Source of the DNA: Phenylobacterium sp.
GTDB lineage: Bacteria > Pseudomonadota > Alphaproteobacteria > Caulobacterales > Caulobacteraceae
Length of the DNA: 42,197 bases
Direction: 5' to 3'
Assembly (NCBI RefSeq): GCF_016793225.1
Contig: NZ_JAEUMN010000145.1
Location: forward strand, 1-42,197
The translations under genes were made by a program, and so were the position numbers. The notes below the pieces were generated by a model that saw only the letters and a program-made list of their open reading frames with translations, was not told where the DNA came from and made no database searches. Each line of letters opens with the position of its first letter. Position 1 is the first letter of the stretch. Positions 1 through 8,635 of the stretch are shown in pieces.

Positions 1-738
1 CTGTACCTGAACGAGACCCCGATCCTCTTCACCAGCCGCCGGACCAGCGAGCTGATCAAGTACGCCGCCAACGCCTTCCTGGCGCTGAAGATCACCTACA
101 TCAACGAGATGGCCGACCTCTGCGAGGCGGTGGGCGCCGACGTGCAGCAGGTGGCGCGCGGCATCGGCCTGGACGGCCGCATCGGCGGCAAGTTCCTGAA
201 CGCGGGTCCCGGATACGGCGGCTCGTGCTTCCCGAAGGACACGATCGCCCTGGTGCGCACGGCGCGCGACGCCGGCGCGCCCGTGGAGCTGGTCGAGACC
301 ACCATCAAGGTGAACGACGAGCGCAAGCGCGCCATGGCCCGCAAGGTCATCAAGGCCCTCGACGGCGACGTGAAGGGCAAGACCGTCGGCGTCCTGGGCC
401 TGACGTTCAAGCCGAACACGGACGACATGCGCGACGCCCCGTCGCTGTCGATCATCCCGGCGCTGCAGGACAAGGGCGCCCGGGTGCAGGCCTTCGACCC
501 CGAGGGCCACGAGGCCGAGAAGCTGCTGACGGGCGTGGACTTCAAGACCGACCCCTACGCCGTGGCCGAAGGCGCGGACGCCCTGGTCATCATCACCGAG
601 TGGGACCAGTTCCGGGCGCTCGACCTGGACCGCATCAAGCTGCTGATGAAGCAGCCGGTGCTGATCGACCTGCGCAACATCTACAAGCCCGCCGACATGA
701 AGGCGCGCGGGTTCAGCTACTCCAGCGTCGGCCGGTAG
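1..738 (+). CDS. ugd: UDP-glucose 6-dehydrogenase, C-terminal part (5' end cut by window edge)
   Basis: Oxidises UDP-glucose to UDP-glucuronate with two NAD+, supplying acidic sugars for surface polysaccharide. The reading frame is open from base 1, so the N-terminal NAD-binding domain lies outside the window; 245 residues are visible. The central dimerisation helix region (ELIKYAANAF, with its conserved lysine) is followed by GYGGSCFPKD, which holds the catalytic cysteine at visible residue 76 and a lysine three residues later. The C-terminal UDP-binding domain begins around VLGLTFKPNTDDMRDAPS and the protein ends GFSYSSVGR. Together with galU 4.7 kb downstream it forms the glucose-1-phosphate to UDP-glucuronate route. 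GDP-mannose dehydrogenases share this fold, but the motifs fit the UDP-glucose branch better. Confidence 0.93.
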   Translation: MYLNETPILFTSRRTSELIKYAANAFLALKITYINEMADLCEAVGADVQQVARGIGLDGRIGGKFLNAGPGYGGSCFPKDTIALVRTARDAGAPVELVETTIKVNDERKRAMARKVIKALDGDVKGKTVGVLGLTFKPNTDDMRDAPSLSIIPALQDKGARVQAFDPEGHEAEKLLTGVDFKTDPYAVAEGADALVIITEWDQFRALDLDRIKLLMKQPVLIDLRNIYKPADMKARGFSYSSVGR

Positions 739-768
739 GGCGCCCCGAACCGTCGCGCCGCCGGTCGG

Positions 769-784
769 GGACCCCATTGGGTCC
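769..784. terminator. Short hairpin after ugd, possible weak terminator
   Basis: GGACCC and GGGTCC pair across a 4-base loop 31 bp after the ugd stop. There is no T tract on either strand, so intrinsic termination is doubtful. Confidence 0.25.
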
Positions 785-832
785 GGCCGGGCCGGATGAT
801 ATCCGGCGGGCTCACAGCCCGGCGGAGGCGGC

Positions 833-1345
833 GTGAGACTGTTCCACGTCAGCGAGGACTTCACGATCGGCCGCTTCGACCCGCGGCCGTCGCCGTCCAC
901 CAACACGACCCTCGGGACCTGCGTGTGGTCGATCTGCGAGGCGCACCTTCCCAACTACCTGCTGCCGCGGGACTGTCCGCGCGTCTGCTTCCGCCGCGGG
1001 CCGCAGACGACGGCCGAGGACGCCGAGCGGTTCCTGGGCGGCGCGACGCAGGTGGTGGCGTTTCCCGTCGAGTGGCTGGCGACCGTGAGGACGACCCGGC
1101 TCGCGCTCTACGAACTGCCGCCGGAGACGTTCGTCGAGGCCGACGCCGAGGCCGGCTACTGGATCTCACGCGAGGCGGTCGAACCCCTGGGCGTGTCGGC
1201 GGTCGACGACGTGCTCGCCGCCCTGGCGCGCTCCGGAGCGGAGGTGCGCATCGTGCAGGACGTCTGGCCGCTTCGGGATGCGGTGGTGGGATCGAGCCTG
1301 CGGTTCTCGATCATCCGGTATCGGAACGCCAAGCCGCGGGCCTAG
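833..1345 (+). CDS. DUF6886-like hypothetical protein
   Basis: A 170-residue protein of unknown function. The N-terminus (MRLFHVSED, FDPRPSPS, then VWSICEAHLPNYLLPRDCPR) resembles the DUF6886 family, small cytoplasmic proteins whose conserved start is a short H/F-S-E motif followed by an F-x-PR motif. It starts at GTG, with GGAGG four bases upstream. No signal peptide or membrane segment is visible. The stop overlaps by 3 bp the stop of the small gene on the opposite strand, so the two converge. The family assignment is from memory of the motif pattern. Function is not known. Confidence 0.72.
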   Translation: MRLFHVSEDFTIGRFDPRPSPSTNTTLGTCVWSICEAHLPNYLLPRDCPRVCFRRGPQTTAEDAERFLGGATQVVAFPVEWLATVRTTRLALYELPPETFVEADAEAGYWISREAVEPLGVSAVDDVLAALARSGAEVRIVQDVWPLRDAVVGSSLRFSIIRYRNAKPRA

Positions 1346-1503
1346 AACCCGGCGCCGGCCATCCGAAGGAAGTTTTCCGCGATCCACGCGGCGCCCGCCC
1401 AGAAGGCCGCGCCCAGAACCGCCACGAAAGCGAGGCAGGCCACGGAGCGGACGGGCCGCTCAGCCTGCCGCGCGACGCCCGAAAGGGCGAGATCGCGCCG
1501 CAT
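1342..1503 (-). CDS. Small single-pass membrane protein, 53 aa
   Basis: A 53-residue protein with one hydrophobic segment at about residues 21-42 (ACLAFVAVLGAAFWAGAAW), preceded by an Arg-rich cytoplasmic stretch (RQAERPVRS). That charge pattern suggests N-in topology. A strong ribosome-binding site, GGGAGGAGTAC followed by ATG, decides the start and is the main support for a real gene. It lies 119 bp downstream of glmM on the same strand, with a hairpin between them. Function unknown; similar short proteins are often left unannotated. Confidence 0.6.
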   Translation of the reverse strand: MRRDLALSGVARQAERPVRSVACLAFVAVLGAAFWAGAAWIAENFLRMAGAGF

Positions 1504-1532
1504 GTACTCCTCCCAAACCGTCTTCTGTCGCC

Positions 1533-1554
1533 GCCCCCGGGTCGAGCCGGGGGC
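1533..1554. terminator. GC-rich hairpin downstream of glmM
   Basis: GCCCCCGG and CCGGGGGC form a perfect 8-bp stem with a 6-base loop between the glmM stop and the small membrane protein gene. No T tract follows on the minus strand, so it may stabilise a 3' end or attenuate rather than fully terminate. Confidence 0.4.
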
Positions 1555-1622
1555 ATTGTGTCGAGACTGACACAGCAGATACGGTTTGGCGACCCCCTTT
1601 GGTTGCGGCCGCGCTAACCCTG

Positions 1623-2975
1623 TCAGGCGGCGGCGCGCTTCACGGCGCCGGCGATCTCCTTGACGAGCTGGCTGACCAGCTTCTCGTCGTCGCCCTCGGC
1701 CATGATCCGGATCAGGGGCTCGGTGCCCGAAGGGCGGATGACCAGCCGGCCCGAGCCGTTCAGCCGCTGCTCGGCCTCGGCCACCACCTGCTTGACCGCG
1801 GCGTCCTCCAGCGGCTTGCCGCCGGCGAAGCGCACGTTCTCCAGCTTCTGAGGCACGGGGTCGAACTGTCGGGCGAGCTCGCTCATCCGCTTCTTGCCGG
1901 CCTTCAGCACCGCCAGCACCTGCAGCGCCGCCAGCAGGCCGTCGCCGGTGGTGGAGAAGTCCGACAGGATCAGGTGCCCGGACTGCTCTCCGCCGACGTT
2001 GAAGTCGCCCTGGCGCATGCGGGCCATGACATAGCGGTCGCCCACCTGCGTGCGCTCCAGCTTCAGCCCGCGCGCGCCCAGGAACCGTTCCAGGCCGAGG
2101 TTCGACATCACGGTGGCGACGACCCCCCCGCCGCGCAGGATCTGGCGCGCGGCCCATTCGCCCGCGATCAGGGCCATGATCTGGTCGCCGTCGACGACCT
2201 GGCCTTTCTCGTCGCAGATCACCAGCCGGTCGGCGTCGCCGTCCAGCGCGATGCCGATGTCGGCCCGGTACTCCTTCACCGCCTTCTGCATGGCGGCCGG
2301 CGACGTCGAGCCGCACTCCTGGTTGATGTTGAAGCCGTTGGGGCTCACGCCTACCGGAATCACCTCGGCGCCCAGTTCGTAGAGCGCGGCGGGCGCGACC
2401 TTGTAGGCGGCGCCGTTGGCGCAATCGATCACGATCCGCATGCCGGCGAGGTTCAGGCCGCGGGGGAAGGTCGCCTTGGCGATCTCGATGTAGCGGGCCT
2501 GGGAGTCGTCGATCCGCTGCACCCGGCCCAGCGCGTCGGGCGGGCACAGGTTCTGCTGCAGGCCCTCGTCCATGCGGGCCTCGATCTCGAGCTCCTGCTC
2601 GTCCGAGAGCTTGTAGCCGTCGGGGCCGAACAGCTTGATGCCGTTGTCCGAGAACGCGTTGTGCGAGGCCGAGATCATCACGCCCAGGTCGGCCCGCAGG
2701 CTGCGGGTCATCATCGCCACGCCGGGCGTCGGCAGCGGCCCGAAAAGGCGCACGTCCATGCCCACCGAGGTGAACCCCGCCACCAGCGCCGGCTCGATCA
2801 TGTACCCCGAAAGCCGCGTGTCCTTGCCGATCACCACCAGGTGGCGCCGGTCGTCCTTCGACATGAACAGCTTGCCGGCCGCCATGCCGACGCGCAGGGC
2901 CACCTCCGCCGTCATGGGATGGCGGTTGGCCTCGCCGCGGATGCCGTCGGTGCCGAAATAGGCGCGCTTGCTCAT
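1623..2975 (-). CDS. glmM: Phosphoglucosamine mutase
   Basis: Interconverts glucosamine-6-phosphate and glucosamine-1-phosphate in the cytoplasm, the second step from fructose-6-phosphate to UDP-GlcNAc for peptidoglycan and LPS. At 450 residues it matches the usual family length. It starts [11 protein letters not shown]. The phosphoserine loop ISASHNAF puts the catalytic serine at residue 102, the metal-binding loop DGDADR supplies D245, D247 and D249, the sugar-specificity loop GGEQSGH follows, and the phosphate-binding loop RPSGTEP is near the C-terminus. The family usually has ISASHNPF; here Pro is Ala. It is divergent from glmS, the preceding enzyme of the same pathway, across 132 bp, so shared promoter control is likely. 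Confidence 0.97.
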   Translation of the reverse strand: MSKRAYFGTDGIRGEANRHPMTAEVALRVGMAAGKLFMSKDDRRHLVVIGKDTRLSGYMIEPALVAGFTSVGMDVRLFGPLPTPGVAMMTRSLRADLGVMISASHNAFSDNGIKLFGPDGYKLSDEQELEIEARMDEGLQQNLCPPDALGRVQRIDDSQARYIEIAKATFPRGLNLAGMRIVIDCANGAAYKVAPAALYELGAEVIPVGVSPNGFNINQECGSTSPAAMQKAVKEYRADIGIALDGDADRLVICDEKGQVVDGDQIMALIAGEWAARQILRGGGVVATVMSNLGLERFLGARGLKLERTQVGDRYVMARMRQGDFNVGGEQSGHLILSDFSTTGDGLLAALQVLAVLKAGKKRMSELARQFDPVPQKLENVRFAGGKPLEDAAVKQVVAEAEQRLNGSGRLVIRPSGTEPLIRIMAEGDDEKLVSQLVKEIAGAVKRAAA

Positions 2976-3107
2976 GGGGATGGCTCGTGGAGACCGGAAA
3001 CGTTCCGCAACAGACTTTTAGTGGGTCAGACCTTAGCTGATGCTAAAGCGCCGCGGGACCGGCGACCCCTCGGGATTCGCCTCTATCACAAAGGACGCTT
3101 GGGCCAC

Positions 3108-4928
3108 ATGTGCGGCATCATCGGCATCGTCGGGACCCGGCCCGTCCAGGATCGGCTGATCGAGAGCCTCAAGCGGCTGGAGTACCGGGGCTACGATTCG
3201 GCCGGGATCGCCGGCGTGGTGGACGGCCGGCTCGTCCGCCGCCGGGCCGAAGGCAAGATCCGCGCGCTCGAGGAGGTGCTCGCCGCCGAGCCGCTGACCG
3301 CGACGGTGGGCATCGGCCACACCCGCTGGGCGACCCATGGCGCGCCGTCCGTCCGGAACGCGCACCCCCACGCCCAGGGCCGCGTGACCCTGGTGCACAA
3401 CGGCATCATCGAGAACTTCGCCGAGCTGCGGGATCGCCTCCGTGAGGCCGGCCACGCGTTCGAGAGCGACACCGACACCGAGGTCATCGCCGCCCTCCTC
3501 GACAGCGAGCTCGCCACCGGCCGCGCGCCGCTCGAGGCGCTGAAGGCGACACTGGACCAGCTGACCGGCGCCTACGCCCTGGCCGTGCTCGTGGAGGGCC
3601 ACGACGGCCTCATCATGGGCGCCCGGCGCGGCAGCCCGCTGGTGGTGGGCTACGGCGACGGCGAGATGTTCCTGGGCTCGGACGCCCTGGCGGTGGGCCC
3701 GTTCACGAACCGGGTCTGCTACCTCGACGAGGGTGACTTCGTCGCGATCGACCACCGCGAGGCCCGCATCTTCGACGCCGCCGGCAAGCCCGCCAAGCGG
3801 CCGATCAAGACCGTCGCCGCCTCCGCCGCGCTCGTCGAGAAGGGCAACTACCGCCACTTCATGGAGAAGGAGATCCACGACCAGCCCGAGGGGTGCCAGC
3901 GCACCATTTCGGCCTACGTCGACGCGCTGACCGCGACGACCGCCATCCCCGGCGGGATCGGCTTCGCCGCGCTCGAGCGGATCCAGGTCGTGGCCTGCGG
4001 CACCAGCTACATCGCGGGCCTGCTGGGCAAGTATCTGATCGAGCAGCTGGCCGACCTGCCGGTGGACGTCGAGATCGCGTCCGAGTTCCGCTACCGCCAG
4101 CCGTCGCTGCGCGCCGGATCGCTGGTGATCGCCATGTCGCAGTCGGGCGAGACCGCCGACACCCTGGCGGCGCTGCGGTACTGCCAGGCCCGAGGGATGG
4201 CGAGCGCGGCCATCGTCAACGCAACCGAGTCCACCATGGCCCGCGAGGTGGACGTGGTCTGGCCCATCCACTGCGGTCCCGAGATCGGCGTCGCCTCCAC
4301 CAAGGCCTTCACCGCCCAGGTGGCGGTCCTGACGGCGCTCGCGGTCGCCGCCGCCCGCGCCCGCGGCCGGATCGACGCCGCGGAGGAGCAGCGCTGCGTG
4401 AAGGTGTTGCTGGAGGCGCCGCGGCTGATCGCCGAGTCCATCGAGCTCGAGGGCGCGGTCCGCGGCGTCGCCCAGGAGGTCGCCAAGGCCCGCGACGTGC
4501 TCTACCTGGGCCGCGGCCCGATGTACCCGCTGGCCCTCGAAGGCGCCCTGAAGCTCAAGGAGATCAGCTACATCCATGCCGAGGGCTACGCCGCCGGCGA
4601 GCTGAAGCACGGGCCCATCGCCCTCGTCGACGAGGCGACGCCGATCGTCATCCTTGCGCCGTCCGACAGCTATTTCGAGAAGTCCGCCTCGAACATGAAC
4701 GAGGTCATGGCCCGCGGCGGCCAGGTGGTGTTCGTCACCGATCCGCAAGGGGCCCAGCACGCGCCGAAGGGCGCCCGGGTGGTCGTGACCGCGCCGCCCT
4801 GCGACCCGCTCATCGCCCCCATCGTCTACGCCCCGCCCATCCAGCTGCTGGCCTACCACGTGGCCGTGCTGAAGGGCGCCGACGTGGACCAGCCGCGCAA
4901 CCTGGCCAAGTCCGTCACGGTGGAATGA
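3108..4928 (+). CDS. glmS: Glutamine-fructose-6-phosphate aminotransferase (isomerising)
   Basis: Makes glucosamine-6-phosphate from fructose-6-phosphate and glutamine, the committed step to UDP-GlcNAc. The start is fixed by MCGIIGIVG, because Cys2 becomes the N-terminal nucleophile after Met removal. It is 606 residues. The glutaminase domain covers about residues 1-240 (EYRGYDSAGI, HTRWATHG, HNGIIEN), followed by two SIS sugar-isomerase domains (ACGTSYIAGLL, MSQSGETADT, then LGRGPMYPLALEGALKLKEISY). It ends in the conserved C-terminal tail LAKSVTVE. The frame stays open for 1.8 kb upstream, but that stretch is antisense to glmM and is not coding. No glmS ribozyme is expected or seen in this phylum. 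Confidence 0.97.
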   Translation: MCGIIGIVGTRPVQDRLIESLKRLEYRGYDSAGIAGVVDGRLVRRRAEGKIRALEEVLAAEPLTATVGIGHTRWATHGAPSVRNAHPHAQGRVTLVHNGIIENFAELRDRLREAGHAFESDTDTEVIAALLDSELATGRAPLEALKATLDQLTGAYALAVLVEGHDGLIMGARRGSPLVVGYGDGEMFLGSDALAVGPFTNRVCYLDEGDFVAIDHREARIFDAAGKPAKRPIKTVAASAALVEKGNYRHFMEKEIHDQPEGCQRTISAYVDALTATTAIPGGIGFAALERIQVVACGTSYIAGLLGKYLIEQLADLPVDVEIASEFRYRQPSLRAGSLVIAMSQSGETADTLAALRYCQARGMASAAIVNATESTMAREVDVVWPIHCGPEIGVASTKAFTAQVAVLTALAVAAARARGRIDAAEEQRCVKVLLEAPRLIAESIELEGAVRGVAQEVAKARDVLYLGRGPMYPLALEGALKLKEISYIHAEGYAAGELKHGPIALVDEATPIVILAPSDSYFEKSASNMNEVMARGGQVVFVTDPQGAQHAPKGARVVVTAPPCDPLIAPIVYAPPIQLLAYHVAVLKGADVDQPRNLAKSVTVE

Positions 4929-4961
4929 GCCGCGCCGGGAGACGCGGCCGAACGCCCAAAG

Positions 4962-4991
4962 AAAAACGGCCGCCCCATCCGGGACGGCCGT
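4962..4991 (-). terminator. Rho-independent terminator after the lipoprotein gene (possibly bidirectional)
   Basis: The stem is ACGGCCG paired with CGGCCGT, extended by three more G-C pairs after one mismatch, with loop ATCC. Read on the minus strand it is followed by TTTTT, so it terminates the lipoprotein transcript. It also lies 34 bp after the convergent glmS stop and may serve both genes. Confidence 0.85.
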
Positions 4992-5022
4992 CTTCCAAGC
5001 AATCTCTTTCGAAGGAGAAGGC

Positions 5023-5271
5023 TTACTTCTTCTCGGGCTCGGCGGCCGGCGGAGTCGCGGCCATGGAGCCTTCGGCGGCCGGAGCGGCGGCAGCGTCCGC
5101 GGCCGGAGCGGCGGCGGCGTCGGCGGGCGGCGCAGCCGGAGCGGCTTCCGCGGCCGGAGCAGCGGCGGCGTCGGCGGCCGGAGCGGCCGGGGCCTCTTCC
5201 TTCTTCTGGCAGGCAGCCAGGCTCAGCGCCAGGACGCCCGCGGCGGCGACGGTCAGAATGCGAAGCTTCAT
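5023..5271 (-). CDS. Small Ala/Pro-rich lipoprotein, 82 aa
   Basis: The N-terminus is a lipoprotein signal peptide: MKLR, a hydrophobic core, then LSLAAC with the lipid-accepting cysteine at residue 21. The mature part opens with a charged QKKEE patch and then consists of imperfect repeats of APAADAAA and APAAEA up to a KK end. It has no recognisable fold and is probably a flexible periplasmic tether or spacer anchored in a membrane. The repeats are also visible in the DNA as a tandem GC-rich coding repeat of about 24-27 bp, which could vary in copy number between strains. It stands alone, convergent with glmS, with its own terminator. Specific function unknown. Confidence 0.82.
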   Translation of the reverse strand: MKLRILTVAAAGVLALSLAACQKKEEAPAAPAADAAAAPAAEAAPAAPPADAAAAPAADAAAAPAAEGSMAATPPAAEPEKK

Positions 5272-5429
5272 TGAGTTGGCTCCCCTTGGGGGTGAATCCC
5301 CGAGCGTCGCCGAGCCTACACAACTTCGTGCGATCTCAAAATCGTGATCCGGCGGGCCTCACGAAAAAACCTCGCGCCCCGGCCGGAGGAACGCTTTAGG
5401 GGGTCTTCGACGAATTCTGGAGGACGCGT

Positions 5430-6299
5430 ATGGCGAGGCGGGTGACGAAGGCGGTGCTGCCGGTGGCGGGCCTGGGAACGCGGGTGCTTCCCGGAGCGAA
5501 GACCACGCCGAAGAACCTGCTGAACGTCGTCGATCGCCCCATCCTCAGCTACATCGTCGAGGAGGCGCGGGCCGCCGGCATCGAGCACTTCGTGTTCATC
5601 GTCGGCCGCGGCCAGGGCGCCATCGAGGACTATTTCGACTCCATCCCCGAAATCGAGCAGGCGCTGCAGGCCAAGGGCAAGCTGGACATCCTCGAGGACG
5701 TCCGGCGCGATCTGCCGGAGCCCGGCCAGATGAGCTTCATCCGCCAGATGGCGCCTCTGGGCCTCGGCCACGCGGTCTGGTGCGCGCGCCACGTGGTGGG
5801 CGACGAGCCCTTCGCGGTGATGCTGCCCGACATGCTGATGGCGGCGACGCCCCCCGCGCTGAGCCAGGCGGTCGCGGCCTACGAGCAGGTGGGCGGCAAC
5901 ATCGTCGTCGTGGAGCCCGCCCCCGAAGGCGAGGCCCACAAGTACGGCATCGTGGCCCTCGACGGCCAGGACGGCCGCCTGAACCGCATGGTGGGCATGG
6001 TGGAGAAGCCGCCGCCCGGGACCGAGCCCTCGAACCTGTTCATCTCGGGCCGCTACATCCTCCAGCCCGACATCTTCGAGATCCTCGAGACCCAGGAGCG
6101 CGGCGCGGGCGGCGAGATCCAGCTCACCGACGGCATGGCCAACCTGATGAAGACCCAGGCCTTCCACGCGCTGGAGTACGAGGGGACCACCTACGACTGC
6201 GGCGACAAGATCGGTCTGCTGCGCGCCAACGTCGCCTTCGCCCTGGCCCGCCCCGACCTCGCCGACGCGGCCCGCAAGGCGATCGCCGAGCTCTTGTGA
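5430..6299 (+). CDS. galU: UTP-glucose-1-phosphate uridylyltransferase
   Basis: Forms UDP-glucose from UTP and glucose-1-phosphate in the cytoplasm, feeding ugd and surface glycan synthesis. At 289 residues it is typical for bacterial GalU. The N-terminus has the nucleotide-binding loop GLGTRVLPGAKTTPK at 14-28 and NVVDRP at 32-37. Later landmarks are GLGHAVWCAR, VMLPDMLM, HKYGIVAL and GRYILQPDIFEIL, and GGEIQLTDGM precedes the C-terminal helices. One oddity is the usually conserved PKE(M/L)L, which reads PKNLL here (Asn29 in place of Glu). GTGGCG-type strong codon bias matches the neighbours. The stop overlaps a possible GTG start of the next gene. Confidence 0.93.
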   Translation: MARRVTKAVLPVAGLGTRVLPGAKTTPKNLLNVVDRPILSYIVEEARAAGIEHFVFIVGRGQGAIEDYFDSIPEIEQALQAKGKLDILEDVRRDLPEPGQMSFIRQMAPLGLGHAVWCARHVVGDEPFAVMLPDMLMAATPPALSQAVAAYEQVGGNIVVVEPAPEGEAHKYGIVALDGQDGRLNRMVGMVEKPPPGTEPSNLFISGRYILQPDIFEILETQERGAGGEIQLTDGMANLMKTQAFHALEYEGTTYDCGDKIGLLRANVAFALARPDLADAARKAIAELL

Positions 6300-6325
6300 G
6301 CGGCGACCGCCATCCGCCCTCCGAC

Positions 6326-7189
6326 ATGAAGCGCCTGCTGATCTTCGGCTACGGCTTCAGCGGCCGGGCGTTCGCCGGGCGGATGGCGCGGGAGGGCTGG
6401 ACGACCGCGGCGACCTTCCGAAGGCCCGAGGTCCAGGCCCAGTTGGCCGCCGACGGCGTCGCCGGCGTCGATCTGGCCGACCGTGACGCCCTCACCGAGG
6501 CGCTGGCCGACGCCTCCGCCCTTCTGATCACCCCGCCGCCCGGGCCGCAGGGGTGCCCGGCGCTCAACACCCTCGTGGGGCCGCTCGCCGAGGCGGGCGC
6601 GTTCCCGGACTGGGTGGGCTACCTCTCCACCACGGGCGTCTACGGCGACCGGCGCGGCCGCTGGGTGACCGAGCGCAGCGCCCTGAGCGCCCAGTCCGTC
6701 GAGGGCGCCCGCCGCGTGCGGGCCGAGCGCGACTGGCTGGAGGTCGGCCGCGGCATGGGCCTGACCGTGACGGTGTTCCGCCTGCCCGGCATCTACGGAC
6801 CGGGCCGCTCGGCGCTGGACCGCGTCCGCGAAGGCCGCGCCCGCCGCATCGCCGCGCCCGGGCAGGTCTTTTCCCGCATCCACGTCGACGACCTGGCGGC
6901 CGGCCTGGCGGCCTCGATCGCCCGCCCCCGCGCCGGGGCCGCCTACAACCTCTGCGACGACGAACCGGCCCCGAACAGCGAGGTGATCGCGTTCGCCGCG
7001 GGCCTCCTGGGCGTCGAGCCACCGCCGGAGATCCCGCTGGCCGAGGCGGGGCTGTCGCCCGCCGCGATGCGGTTCTACGCCGAGAGCAAGCGGGTCTCGA
7101 ACGCGCTGGCCAAGGCCGAGCTCGGCTGGCGGCCCGCCTACCCCACCTACCGCGAAGGCCTGCGCGCCATCCTGGCCGGCGGCGGCTAG
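6326..7189 (+). CDS. NAD(P)-dependent epimerase/dehydratase-like protein (SDR superfamily)
   Basis: A 287-residue Rossmann-fold protein starting MKRLLIFGYGFSGRAFAGRM, where GYGFSG is the dinucleotide-binding glycine loop. Other landmarks are the STTGVYGD segment (active-site Tyr region), the FRLPGIYGPGRSALD segment typical of extended SDR enzymes, and FSRIHVDDLA before the C-terminal substrate domain. It resembles the YeeZ-type group, whose substrates are uncertain. I chose ATG; an in-frame GTG at 6296 overlapping the galU stop would add ten residues without homology to the fold. It probably forms a two-gene unit with galU, so a nucleotide-sugar substrate is plausible but unproven. Confidence 0.83.
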   Translation: MKRLLIFGYGFSGRAFAGRMAREGWTTAATFRRPEVQAQLAADGVAGVDLADRDALTEALADASALLITPPPGPQGCPALNTLVGPLAEAGAFPDWVGYLSTTGVYGDRRGRWVTERSALSAQSVEGARRVRAERDWLEVGRGMGLTVTVFRLPGIYGPGRSALDRVREGRARRIAAPGQVFSRIHVDDLAAGLAASIARPRAGAAYNLCDDEPAPNSEVIAFAAGLLGVEPPPEIPLAEAGLSPAAMRFYAESKRVSNALAKAELGWRPAYPTYREGLRAILAGGG

Positions 7190-7253
7190 GCGCGGGCGCG
7201 CGCGGATCAGGGGCCCGGAACCTTCGCGGCTTCGACAGCCCCGACGGGCCGGC

Positions 7254-8300
7254 CTAGCGGGCCCCCACCGCGTCGGCCACGGACCGGAAGCCGTCGGCCT
7301 GCAGGAGGGCGGCCAGGTCGCGCTTGATGTGGCGGACGAGGCCGGGGCCCTCGTACGCCAGGGCCGAGTAGAGCTGCACGGCGGCCGCGCCCGCGCGGAT
7401 CTTGGCGTAGGCGTCGGCGCCCGAGCCGATTCCCCCGGCGCCGATCAGGAGGAAGCGGCCGTCGGCGGCGGCGTGGAACCGCGCCAGCACGGCGGTCGAC
7501 AGCGCCATGAGCGGCGCGCCGGACAGGCCGCCGGTCTCGTCCCTGTGCCGGGACATCAGGGGCGGCCGGCTGACGGTGGTGTTGGAGACGATGACGCCGG
7601 CGAGCCCGTGCGCGGCCACCGTGTCGGCGATGGCGCCGATCTCCTCGTCCTCGAGGTCGGGCGCGACCTTCAGGAACATGGGGACCGCCACGCCCTGCGG
7701 GAGGCTGTCGGCGGTGGCGATCAGGCGGCCCAGCAGTTCGTCGAGCGCGGCCCGGGTCTGCAGCGCGCGCAGGCCCGGCGTGTTGGGCGACGAGATGTTG
7801 ATCGTGAAGTACGAGGCCATGCCCCAGAGCCGGCGCAGGCCTGCGGTGTAGTCGCCCAGGCGGTCCTCGGAGTCCTTGTTCGCCCCCAGGTTCGCGCCGA
7901 CCACGCCCGCGCCCCGCCGCGCGAGGCGGGCGGCGAAGGCCTCGAGCCCCTCGTTGTTGAACCCCATGCGGTTGATGACCGCCCGGTCCTGCCAGAGCCG
8001 GAACAGCCGGGGACGCGGATTGCCGACCTGGGGCCGCGGCGTGACGGTCCCGCATTCGACGAAGCCGAACCCCGCGGCGAGCATCGGGCCGAAGACCTCG
8101 GCGTTCTTGTCGAAGCCGGGCGCGAGCCCGATCGGGTTGGGCAGCCGCAGCCCGGCGAGCTCCGTCGCCAGGATCGGCGGGTCGGCCGGCGCGCGCGGGC
8201 CGAGCCCCGCCTTCAGCCCCCGGATCGCCAGGCCGTGCGCGTCCTCGGGGTCGAGGCTGCGCATGAGGCGGGTGGCGAAGCCGTGCAGGTCGGCGGTCAT
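7254..8300 (-). CDS. pyrD: Dihydroorotate dehydrogenase (quinone), class 2
   Basis: Oxidises dihydroorotate to orotate at the cytoplasmic membrane with FMN and ubiquinone, the fourth step of pyrimidine synthesis. It is 348 residues. The N-terminal helical extension (residues 1-40) that docks to the membrane and quinone marks class 2. FMN-barrel motifs include NPIGLAPGFDKNAE (55-68), GFVECGTVTPRPQ, NRMGFNN, and NISSPNTPG with the catalytic base Ser at about 171. The C-terminus has LIGAGGIGSGADAYAKIRAGA. It is the last gene of a tightly overlapping minus-strand trio (SixA-like, DUF952, PyrD), and its ATG overlaps the upstream stop as ATGA, implying translational coupling. Confidence 0.96.
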   Translation of the reverse strand: MTADLHGFATRLMRSLDPEDAHGLAIRGLKAGLGPRAPADPPILATELAGLRLPNPIGLAPGFDKNAEVFGPMLAAGFGFVECGTVTPRPQVGNPRPRLFRLWQDRAVINRMGFNNEGLEAFAARLARRGAGVVGANLGANKDSEDRLGDYTAGLRRLWGMASYFTINISSPNTPGLRALQTRAALDELLGRLIATADSLPQGVAVPMFLKVAPDLEDEEIGAIADTVAAHGLAGVIVSNTTVSRPPLMSRHRDETGGLSGAPLMALSTAVLARFHAAADGRFLLIGAGGIGSGADAYAKIRAGAAAVQLYSALAYEGPGLVRHIKRDLAALLQADGFRSVADAVGAR

Positions 8301-8635
8301 GCGAGCGACGGGAGTTGCGGCGCGCCGTCGGCGCCCAGCGGCGCCTCGTGGACACCGCGCACGAGGCTCGCAGGCAGCGCCCCGTAGAGATGTGGAAAGA
8401 GGCCGCCGCCGCGGGACGGCTCCCAGCGCAGCGCGTCGCCCAGATCCTCGCCCTCGACCTCGAGCACGACCAGGTCGGCGATCCCGGCGAAGTAACGGCG
8501 GGCGGTCTCGCCCGCCTGCCGCGCCGTGGAGAAGTGGATGTAGCCGTCCGCGTGGTCCACCGCAGAACCCTCGAACCGTCCCGCCGCCTCAGCCTGCGCC
8601 CACTCGGCGCGGGGCAGGATCTTGTAGATCCTCAA
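8297..8635 (-). CDS. DUF952 domain protein
   Basis: A 112-residue cytoplasmic protein with the DUF952 pattern: IYKILPRAEWAQAEAAG at the start, then DHADGYIHFSTARQAGETA, VVLEVEGEDLGDALRWEPS and FPHLYGALPASLV. The HFS and FPHLYG motifs are the family hallmarks; its biochemical role is not established. It starts at TTG, forming a TTGA overlap with the SixA-like stop, and its own stop overlaps pyrD as ATGA. The conserved coupling suggests co-expression, not necessarily a shared pathway. Confidence 0.88.
   Translation of the reverse strand: MRIYKILPRAEWAQAEAAGRFEGSAVDHADGYIHFSTARQAGETARRYFAGIADLVVLEVEGEDLGDALRWEPSRGGGLFPHLYGALPASLVRGVHEAPLGADGAPQLPSLA

Noticed and set aside
1278-3107. Long plus-strand frame extending glmS about 610 codons upstream
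   Set aside because: It is antisense to glmM, which has all its catalytic motifs, and GlmS must start at MCG for its N-terminal cysteine.
3033-4859. 608-codon minus-strand frame opposite glmS
   Set aside because: A GC-rich shadow frame; its translation is low-complexity, without motifs or a ribosome-binding site.
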